Source: Actinoplanes utahensis
Lineage (GTDB): Bacteria; Actinomycetota; Actinomycetes; Mycobacteriales; Micromonosporaceae
DNA: 64,000 nt
Direction: 5' to 3'
Assembly: GCF_016862455.1 (NCBI RefSeq)
Contig: NZ_BOMZ01000090.1
Span: forward strand, 62,001 to 126,000
Positions 8,437-15,077 of the stretch are shown piece after piece. The position numbers and the translations under genes are program-made. Each line of letters opens with the position of its first letter. The first letter of the stretch is position 1. The notes below the pieces were generated by a model, which worked only from the letters and a program-made list of their open reading frames with translations, made no database searches and was not told the DNA's origin.

Positions 8437-9116
8437 CCGATAGCCCACTGCCGACTCCGTTTCCCGCGGCGGCGCTGCTGTTCGACATGGACGGAACCCT
8501 CGTCGACTCCACCGTGGTGGTCGAGCGGACCTGGCGGACGTTCGCCGACCGCTACGGCCTCGACCTCGCCGCGATCCTCGCGGTGTCCCACGGGCGGCGC
8601 ACGGTCGAGACCGTCGCCGCGTTCGCGCCACCCGGCGTCGACGTCGAAGCCGAGGCGGCGCGCCTGACCGAGCAGGAAGTCGCCGACACCGACGGCATCA
8701 TCGAGGTTCCGGGCGCGACGGCGCTGCTCGGCTCGCTGCCGGCCGGAAGCTGGGCGGTGGTGACGTCCGCCGGGCGTGAGCTGGCCGTCGCCCGGATGAC
8801 CGCGGCCGGCGTGCCGGTGCCGGACGTCCTGATCAGCGCGGAGGACGTCACCGCCGGCAAACCGAGCCCGGAGGGATACCTGCTCGCCGCGGCCCGGCTG
8901 GGGGTGGCCGCGGAGCAGACGATCGCCTTCGAGGACGCCGAAGCGGGTGTGGTCGCGGCCCTGGCCTCCGGTGCGCGCACGGTCGTGGTCGGCGCCTGCG
9001 CCGCCCCCGCCACCGAGGGCCTCACCCGGGTCGAGGATTTCCGCGAGCTCCGGGTGCGGTCCGAGTCCGGCCGGCTGGTGGTGGCGCGGCAGCCACGGGC
9101 CGAGTTCGTCGGCTGA
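8433..9116 (+). CDS. HAD-superfamily phosphatase (beta-phosphoglucomutase-like fold)
   Basis: 227-residue haloacid-dehalogenase-type hydrolase. Motif I is DMDGT (nucleophile Asp18, acid Asp20), motif II VVTSA, motif III GKPSPEGY and motif IV FEDAEAGV, with a four-helix cap between I and II. It should remove a phosphate from a cyclitol phosphate or glycoside, like the HAD phosphatases of the acarbose and validamycin clusters. It is the last gene of the coupled right-going operon (ATGA with the epimerase) and is followed by a convergent gene. A mutase role is possible for this subfamily but less likely in this context. Confidence 0.82.
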   Translation: MTDSPLPTPFPAAALLFDMDGTLVDSTVVVERTWRTFADRYGLDLAAILAVSHGRRTVETVAAFAPPGVDVEAEAARLTEQEVADTDGIIEVPGATALLGSLPAGSWAVVTSAGRELAVARMTAAGVPVPDVLISAEDVTAGKPSPEGYLLAAARLGVAAEQTIAFEDAEAGVVAALASGARTVVVGACAAPATEGLTRVEDFRELRVRSESGRLVVARQPRAEFVG

Positions 9117-9244
9117 CCGCTTCCGGAGCGCGGGAGCGGCCGGCGTATCGCGGGCCGTGCCGGAGATGCTTCGATCATTCCCGCTGACGGACGCGGGGGG
9201 CTGAATGACAGCGGAGATCGACCGCCGCGGTCCCGGGCGCGGGC

Positions 9245-10087
9245 TCAGACGCCCTCGGCGCGGCCCCAGCACTGCACGATCCGGGGCAGGCTGACCAGCG
9301 TACGTCCGTCGCGGACGAGTTCCCGGAGCTCCCGGACGGTGCCGTCGATCTCCTCGGCGCCCGCCAGGCCGAGCTGCCGCAACGACTCGGCGATCGCCTC
9401 CAGGGTCAGCGGCGCGATGGCGGCGACGTCGCCGGAGAACCCGGCGGGCTGCACGACCCGTACCCCCAGGTCGCCGAGACCCGCCGCCGCCAGCAGGCCG
9501 GGCAGTCGCGGCCCGATGTCCGGGTCGGCGCCCCGCGCCCGGACGACCCGGGAGTAGAGCGCGACGTAGCGCTGGAAGGCATCGGACGGCGGGTGGCAGA
9601 AGTGCCCGGTGAAGTCGATGTCCTCGACGATCAGCACGCCGCCTGGCGCGAGCCGCCGGCACAGCGTGACCACCGCGCCGCCCGGATCGGCCAGGTGGGT
9701 CAGGAGGAACCGGGCGTAGACCACGTCGAAAGCCGCGCCCAGGTCGGCCGGCCGGGTGATGTCCTCCCGCCGGAACTCCACATTGCGCAGGCCCGCATCG
9801 GCCGCCTCCGCCCGCGCCAGACTCAGCACCGTCTCGTCCATGTCCGTGCCGACGACGAAGCCGTCCGGCGTCAGGCGGGCCAGCATGGCGGTGACGTCCC
9901 CGCCCCCGCAACCCACGTCCAGGCACCGGGCCCGCGGCCCGACACCCGCCCGGCGCAGCAACTCGCCCGTCGTCTCGGCCATCACCCGGTTGAGCACGCG
10001 GAGCCGCTCCCGGCCCGGCCGGCCGCCACGGATCGCGTATCGGCTGGAAGTCACGCTCACCCCCGTGTCGTGAAGCACCCGCCCCAT
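9245..10087 (-). CDS. Class I SAM-dependent methyltransferase
   Basis: 280-residue methyltransferase with the SAM-binding motif LDVGCGGGDV near residue 54, an acidic ribose ligand in GTDMDE, and the post-motif VYARFLLTHL. The protein has UbiE/Methyltransf_25-like layout with about 110 C-terminal residues for substrate recognition. An internal GTG (VTSSRYAIRGG, about residue 10) could be the real start. It converges on the cyclitol operon and is not in a coupled operon, so I do not assign it to that pathway; O-methylation of a cyclitol cannot be ruled out. Confidence 0.78.
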   Translation of the reverse strand: MGRVLHDTGVSVTSSRYAIRGGRPGRERLRVLNRVMAETTGELLRRAGVGPRARCLDVGCGGGDVTAMLARLTPDGFVVGTDMDETVLSLARAEAADAGLRNVEFRREDITRPADLGAAFDVVYARFLLTHLADPGGAVVTLCRRLAPGGVLIVEDIDFTGHFCHPPSDAFQRYVALYSRVVRARGADPDIGPRLPGLLAAAGLGDLGVRVVQPAGFSGDVAAIAPLTLEAIAESLRQLGLAGAEEIDGTVRELRELVRDGRTLVSLPRIVQCWGRAEGV

Positions 10088-10129
10088 CCTGGCATCGCCG
10101 ATGATCGACTTCTATGGTCGCTTTCCTCG

Positions 10130-10453
10130 TCATCTGCCGGACCCGGGAAAGACCGTTATCTCGATCCAGCCCTTGCTCTCGGTCAGGTACCAGTCGTAGT
10201 CATCCATCGGCTGCGGATAGATGACCTGCGCTGCAGGCCCCGGATCGAGACCGTGGTGGGCCGTGTCGAGCCGGCCCGTGGTGAGCGCCAGCAGGATCTG
10301 CTGAGACTCCAGCCCTCTCGCGGCGGCCGGTCCGGCGACCGCTTCCGCTGCCAGAGCGGTCAAGTGGAGAGCTGCCGTCAGCGCGTCCTTCTGGACGGCG
10401 GCTGCGGTGAGGTCGTGTACCTCTGCGTCATCGTCCGCCAGGTAGGCGGCCAC
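10130..10453 (-). CDS. Hypothetical protein, about 107 residues
   Basis: Unrecognised small protein with an Ala-rich helical N-terminal half and a Trp/Tyr-rich end (DDYDWYLTESKGWIEITVFPG). The GTG at 10453 is the first listed start, but the frame stays open upstream, overlapping the end of the amidase gene, so the N-terminus is uncertain. Codon usage is consistent with real coding. Nothing suggests a function; it follows the amidase gene in the same direction. Confidence 0.5.
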   Translation of the reverse strand: MAAYLADDDAEVHDLTAAAVQKDALTAALHLTALAAEAVAGPAAARGLESQQILLALTTGRLDTAHHGLDPGPAAQVIYPQPMDDYDWYLTESKGWIEITVFPGSGR

Positions 10454-10493
10454 GCTCGTGGCGGCCGCTTCTCTCGCCTCGCTCGCACGGCGA

Positions 10494-11690
10494 TCAGTCT
10501 GCCGTATGCGCCCTGTCCGCCCGAAGGTCAGAGATTCCCGGTGATGACAGGAAAGCGTCGGCCATGCGCAGCAGGGTCGCCTCGTCGCGGTGCGGGACGA
10601 CGATCTGCAGACCGATGGGAACGCCGTCGGCGCCGAGGCCGACGGGGACGCTGGCGGCGGGGTGGCCGCTGAGGTTGAACGCCCAGGTGAGACTCACGCT
10701 GATCGTCTCCCCGGGCCCGTCGTGGCCGTGGGCGCTGACCGGGGCGGTAGGGGTCAGCAGGACCTCGGCGACCTGGAACGCCGCAGCCAGCCGCCGGTTG
10801 TTGTCAGCCCGGCTCGCCAGATCCGACGGAGCCGGGTCGCCGCGGCGCAGAGCGTGCCAGGCGCCGGCCGGATCGGTCAGGACGAGGTCGTGGTCGACCC
10901 ACTCGATGACGCCGGCGTCGGCCAGCCGATCGGCGGCCGCACGGGCGACGACGACGATGCCCGGATCCGTCTTCGCGTACCCGAGGGTGGCCGTCCACAG
11001 GGCCCGGACCGGCCGGTGCGCATCGGTGGGACGCTGCGTTCGTACCTCGGTGCCGAGAACGGCGCCGAGGTACGCGGCGGCGTCCGCGACGGTGCGCGCC
11101 AACGGCCCCGGCGCGTTCAGCCCAGCGCGGTCGCGGGCCGGCAGGAGCCCGGTGGTGACCTTCATACCGACGATGCCGCACCAGGCGGCGGGGATGCGCA
11201 GCGACCCGGCGCCGTCGTTGCCGGTGGCCAGGGGAACCAGGCCCGCGGCGACCGCGGCGGCGGAGCCGGCCGACGAGCCGCCCGGGCTGCGGTCGGCGCG
11301 CCAGGGGTTGGTGGTGGGCCCGCGGTCGGTGTGCCCCCAGGTCTGCCACGGCGTGCCGCGCGGCACCGAGGTCGTCCCGATGGGAATGCAGCCGGCGGCG
11401 ATCAGCCGGCGGGCCTGCACCGAGTCGACGCCCTCGGACGCCTTGACTCCCAGGGGCACACCCGCCAGGGGCAGCGGTTGCCCGGCAGCCACCGCGGCGT
11501 CGACGTCGGCGGCGGCCCGCAGTGCCTGTTGTGGCCACAGTTCCCGGAAGGCTCGTACCTCGGTGTCGGCGGCATCGATGTGTTCCAGAGCCTCGGCCAC
11601 CACGTCCACGGCGCGTAGCTGCGCGCTGTTGACCAGCGCGGCCAGGTCGACAGCGGTCCGGCGGGGGGAGCCGGACAGAGCGCTGGTCAT
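10494..11690 (-). CDS. Amidase-signature family amidase
   Basis: Ser-Ser-Lys hydrolase of 398 residues from the chosen ATG, cleaving amide bonds in the cytoplasm. Motifs: catalytic Lys83 in PLGVKAS, Gly/Ser-rich loop GGSSAGSAAA (near 138-147, carrying the cis-Ser) and nucleophile Ser163 in NDGAGSLRIPA. A GAGGT ribosome site six bases upstream favours this ATG over the one at 11741. At 398 residues it is shorter than the usual 450-500; the C-terminal half between the core and the final IGLQIV block is compact. Substrate unknown. Confidence 0.88.
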   Translation of the reverse strand: MTSALSGSPRRTAVDLAALVNSAQLRAVDVVAEALEHIDAADTEVRAFRELWPQQALRAAADVDAAVAAGQPLPLAGVPLGVKASEGVDSVQARRLIAAGCIPIGTTSVPRGTPWQTWGHTDRGPTTNPWRADRSPGGSSAGSAAAVAAGLVPLATGNDGAGSLRIPAAWCGIVGMKVTTGLLPARDRAGLNAPGPLARTVADAAAYLGAVLGTEVRTQRPTDAHRPVRALWTATLGYAKTDPGIVVVARAAADRLADAGVIEWVDHDLVLTDPAGAWHALRRGDPAPSDLASRADNNRRLAAAFQVAEVLLTPTAPVSAHGHDGPGETISVSLTWAFNLSGHPAASVPVGLGADGVPIGLQIVVPHRDEATLLRMADAFLSSPGISDLRADRAHTAD

Positions 11691-11972
11691 CGTCGCGCAC
11701 CTCGGTTCGTCACGCGCCGACTCCTTCCGCTTTCCCGGCATGGAACCGTTCTACCCCGGTGAACCGCGAGGCGCATCGAGCCGAGGTCAGCGGTCCGGGT
11801 GGCGAGCACCTGCGGCTCGTCGGGAAGAGCCTGACCGAGCCAACCGGGTGCCGCCGCGCGAACGCAGCGCTGAGCCCGCAACGTCGTGATGGCCTTGCGC
11901 CCGGATGGTGACGCCTCGCCGTGGGATCCGTCTCAACGCGCCGACGCCGGCGACTTGATGCAGGATGAGCCG

Positions 11973-12143
11973 ATGAGCCAGCCCGACCTGAACCCCGACG
12001 AGTACCCACCTATCGATCCGCGGGAGCCGGTACCCGACGACGCCGGCGAGCTTCTGCCGGACACACCCGATGAACTGCCGGCGGCACCGGTCGAACCGAT
12101 GCCCGACGACGGGGATGAAGGCGGTGTGCGCGAGCCTGCATGA
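11973..12143 (+). CDS. Small acidic, proline-rich protein
   Basis: 56-residue protein starting MSQPDLNPDEYPP, almost entirely Asp, Glu, Pro and Ala, so probably disordered. AGGA lies seven bases before the ATG. An upstream in-frame ATG at 11958 is an alternative. I recognise no family. Divergent from the amidase. Low complexity means the coding call rests on the ribosome site and the regular acidic-Pro pattern only. The following 290 bases before the Nudix gene contain no gene I can support. Confidence 0.5.
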   Translation: MSQPDLNPDEYPPIDPREPVPDDAGELLPDTPDELPAAPVEPMPDDGDEGGVREPA

Positions 12144-12436
12144 CGCCGGCGAACCCGGTCGTGTCAGTGATCCTGGCTTACGGGATCGGCGGCCGGGCTC
12201 GTGAAGCAGCCGGCGCGGTGGCGCCCGGCCGTGGGTGAGTGATGATGTCAGTGACTCATGGCTTCCGCGGCCGGTGCGTCCCGCCAACCGTACCGATCGG
12301 CACGTCGGCGAGATCGCTGAGCCCGTGCCGCCAGGCACCTCCGTTACCACGAGACGGTTCGTGACCGGCGCGAACGCTGATGTGACCATGGGACGGAGGC
12401 AGGCGGGCCTCGACCGGGCCGAAGCGGTCCGCCGGT

Positions 12437-13006
12437 TCAGTTCACCGACCGGGCCGCGCCGTCGAGGGCGGCCAGGAAGCGGAAGAAGTGCGGATCGAAG
12501 CGGCCCGGATCAGCCGCCGCCAGCTCGGCACGGGTCCACCAGCGGACGGCGTGGAACTCGCCCGCGTCCGGGCGGAGTTCCTCGTCGCCGGTGCAGGACA
12601 GGACGTACCAGAGGCTGACGTCCGTGTGGCCGTGGTCCTGCCCGACCGTACGCGTGACGGTCAGGAAGATCGGCGACCGGGACAGGCCCGCATCGCCGAG
12701 GCCGAGCTCTTCCTGGATCTCCCGCCGGGCGGTCAGCGCCGGGTCCTCATCGACCTCGACGTGACCGCCCGGCGGGAGCCACAGCCCGGCGTTGACGTGG
12801 TCGACCAGCAGGATCCGGCCGTCCGCGGCGACCGGCACCACATATGACACCAGGTGCTGTGGCGGGGACGCCGGTCTGACCCGGCGGAACACGTCGTCCG
12901 TGCTCGCCAGCCAGGCCAGCGCCGACGTGCGATGCTCGGCGCCGAGCTCGTCGGCCGGTGAAAGCCGGGACACCAGGTCATGGACGACCACTACGGACTC
13001 ACGCAT
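12437..13006 (-). CDS. Nudix hydrolase
   Basis: 189-residue Nudix hydrolase with a canonical box: GGHVEVDEDPALTARREI followed by QEELGL, near residues 79-102, supplying the metal-binding REIQEE. The N-terminal 40 residues form a helical extension before the VSYVVP first strand. Similarity to MutT-like actinobacterial enzymes with a Trp-rich C-terminal strand (AVRWWTRAEL) is clear, but substrate cannot be deduced. It is a single gene, followed after 46 bases by the end of the amidohydrolase gene in the same direction. Confidence 0.9.
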   Translation of the reverse strand: MRESVVVVHDLVSRLSPADELGAEHRTSALAWLASTDDVFRRVRPASPPQHLVSYVVPVAADGRILLVDHVNAGLWLPPGGHVEVDEDPALTARREIQEELGLGDAGLSRSPIFLTVTRTVGQDHGHTDVSLWYVLSCTGDEELRPDAGEFHAVRWWTRAELAAADPGRFDPHFFRFLAALDGAARSVN

Positions 13007-13052
13007 CCGGGAATGCTGTCACGGGCCCCGCGGCGCTGTAGACCCCGGTGGG

Positions 13053-14309
13053 TCAAGCGTGATGGGGGATCGCGGCGCCGGCGAGTGGGGTGCCGCGCCG
13101 CCAGACGGCGCGGGTGTTGAGGGTGTCGCCGATGGTGGTGGTGGGGTCGCCGTCGACCAGGAGCAGGTCGGCTCGTAGTCCTTCGGCGATCCGGCCGCGG
13201 TCGGTGAGACCGAACCGGCGTGCCGGTGTGCTGGTCGCCGCGCGCAGCGCCTGAACCGGGGTCAGGCCGGCCCGGACGAGGTACTGCAGTTCGTGGTGGA
13301 CGCTGGCGCCGTGAGCGAGTCCACCGAGGAACGGGAACGGCACGGAGGTGTCGGTGCCGGCCAGGATGTCCACGCCCGCGTCGTGCAGGGCTTTGACCGA
13401 GGCGAGCACGTCGTCGATGTCGCCCTGCGGGTAGTGGTCGAAGCTGGACCGCAACGTGTCCATCCAGGCACTGTCCAGGCGTGACGCGACGCGGGGGTCG
13501 TCGGCCAGTTCGGCGCCGGTGATGCCCGTCATCGACGCGTTGAGAACCACGCACGGCACGACGAACGCGCCGGACGCGGCGATCCGCTCGATGATCTCGG
13601 GGGTGTGCGGCCGGTCCATGAAGAGGTGGACCAGGCCACCGATGCCGGCGTCGATCGCCATGCGGGTCGCGTCGACGGTCAGGGCGTGGGCGACGGTGAG
13701 CATGCCCCGGCGGCGGGCCTCGGCGACGCCCGCGTCGAGGGTGGCCTGGTCCAGCATGGGCAGGCCGGGGTGTCCTTCGACGCTGCCGTCGTCGACCATG
13801 AACTTGATGTAGTCGGAGCCGGTCTCGATCAGCCGGGGAATGAAGGCGACGGCTTCCTGCGGGGTGGTGGAGAACGGCATCACCGGCGGGGCTTGCGGCG
13901 GGCCGGCGGCCGGGCGGGCTCCGGGCGGCGGGCCGGGCCGGAAACCCGGGGGGAACAGTTCGGCGGGGTGACCGCCGGGTGGGGTGATCCCGAACCCGGA
14001 CGAGCGTACGTCGGCGAGGGTGTCGTCGTTCTCGATGTGTGCGCGGTTGTCCCTCGTGTTGGTGCCCTGCATCTCCAGGTGGGTGGTGACACCGAAGCGC
14101 AGCGCGAGGGCGAGGCTCTGCGTGCTGGTGTGCACATGGGCGTCGAACAGGCCGGGCAGCAGGGTCGCGCCGGCGGCGTCGACGATCTCCGCGCCCGCGG
14201 GCGGCCGTCCGCCCACGGCGGTGATGGTCGGGCCGTCGATGACGACGGTGTTCGCGTCGAGCACCTGATGCCCGTCGAAGATGCGCGCGTCGACGATCGC
14301 TGTGGTCAT
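13053..14309 (-). CDS. Metal-dependent amidohydrolase (imidazolonepropionase/prolidase-like)
   Basis: 418-residue hydrolase of the amidohydrolase superfamily. HVH (His58, His60) starts the TIM barrel; later ligands are in YIKFMVDDG, VAHAL, GLVHLF and the metal Asp in AGTDTS. C-terminal strands (GRIAEGLRADLLLVDGDP) form the usual small beta domain. A Pro/Gly-rich insertion (about residues 108-145) between barrel strands is unusual. The ATG at 14309 has AAAGG seven bases upstream; a longer frame to 14432 overlaps the operator region and is rejected. Divergently transcribed from the TetR gene, which likely controls it. Confidence 0.87.
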   Translation of the reverse strand: MTTAIVDARIFDGHQVLDANTVVIDGPTITAVGGRPPAGAEIVDAAGATLLPGLFDAHVHTSTQSLALALRFGVTTHLEMQGTNTRDNRAHIENDDTLADVRSSGFGITPPGGHPAELFPPGFRPGPPPGARPAAGPPQAPPVMPFSTTPQEAVAFIPRLIETGSDYIKFMVDDGSVEGHPGLPMLDQATLDAGVAEARRRGMLTVAHALTVDATRMAIDAGIGGLVHLFMDRPHTPEIIERIAASGAFVVPCVVLNASMTGITGAELADDPRVASRLDSAWMDTLRSSFDHYPQGDIDDVLASVKALHDAGVDILAGTDTSVPFPFLGGLAHGASVHHELQYLVRAGLTPVQALRAATSTPARRFGLTDRGRIAEGLRADLLLVDGDPTTTIGDTLNTRAVWRRGTPLAGAAIPHHA

Positions 14310-14358
14310 GGCATTGCCTTTCTTGCAGGTGCAGTGCTTCCGGCGACGCCAGCATATG

Positions 14359-14397
14359 CATAGTCGCTCTGAAACTAAAGTGACTATGACTTCAGAG
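14359..14397. promoter_or_regulatory. Two interleaved inverted repeats, candidate TetR operator
   Basis: CATAGTCGCT (14359-14368) pairs with AGTGACTATG (14379-14388), nine of ten positions matching. A second, perfect pair, CTCTGAA (14367-14373) and TTCAGAG (14391-14397), overlaps it. Both lie in the 115-base gap between the divergent amidohydrolase and TetR genes, where a TetR protein typically binds to repress both. Confidence 0.65.
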
Positions 14398-14424
14398 TTG
14401 CTGTGATTCGGGTAGCATGCCGGG

Positions 14425-15024
14425 GTGACCACGATCGGGCGCCGGGAGCGCAGGAAAGTGCAGACGCGTCAGGCGCTGGCCGATGCCGCCTTGGAGCTGT
14501 TCCTGGCGCACGGCTACGACAGGGTGACCGTGGCGCAGATCGCCGAGGCGGCCGACGTCTCGTTGGCGACCCTGTTCAAGCACGTCCCGGACGGCAAAGA
14601 GGCGCTGATCTTCGACGACGGCACCGAGCGGCGCGAGGCGATGGTCGCGGCGGTGCGCGACCGGCCGGCAGGTGTGTCGATCCTGCGGGCGCTGCACACG
14701 TTCCTGGCCGGCCGCGGCACCTTCGCCGTCGACATGCCCGCCGACGCGCAGCGCAAGCGCGATCTGATCGTCGACACCCCGGCACTCTCCGGTTACCAGC
14801 GCAGACTCTGGCTGCGCGGCGAGGAGTCGCTCACCGCGGCGATCGCGGCCGAGTCCGGGTGTGAGCCGGGCGCCCCCGAGGTTCGGGCGCTGGCCCGCTA
14901 CATCCTGGAGATCCCCGACCTGATCAGCCTGGACACCGACCCCCGCGCGTCGCTCGATGCCGTCTTCCGGCTTCTGGAGACGGGGTGGGCCGGCATCACC
15001 GGAGACGGGCCGGCATCGCGCTGA
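14425..15024 (+). CDS. TetR-family transcriptional regulator
   Basis: 199-residue repressor-type protein; the N-terminal helix-turn-helix spans about residues 10-55 (ALADAALELFLAHGYDRVTV then IAEAADVSLATLFKHV). The GTG start follows the operator repeats by 27 bases. The C-terminal ligand domain is typical of the actinobacterial group with an ALARYILEIP helix. Probably represses the divergent amidohydrolase gene and itself; the inducer is unknown. Confidence 0.9.
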   Translation: MTTIGRRERRKVQTRQALADAALELFLAHGYDRVTVAQIAEAADVSLATLFKHVPDGKEALIFDDGTERREAMVAAVRDRPAGVSILRALHTFLAGRGTFAVDMPADAQRKRDLIVDTPALSGYQRRLWLRGEESLTAAIAAESGCEPGAPEVRALARYILEIPDLISLDTDPRASLDAVFRLLETGWAGITGDGPASR

Positions 15025-15031
15025 ACAACGC

Positions 15032-15064
15032 CCCGGCCGCTGGGCGAGACCGGTGCGGGCCGGG
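15032..15064. terminator. Weak hairpin between convergent genes
   Basis: CCCGGCC (15032-15038) and GGCCGGG (15058-15064) can form a 7-base-pair stem with a 19-base loop in the gap between the convergent TetR and LAL genes. No U-run follows in either direction. Confidence 0.3.
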
Positions 15065-15077
15065 TCCTGACGGGCGG

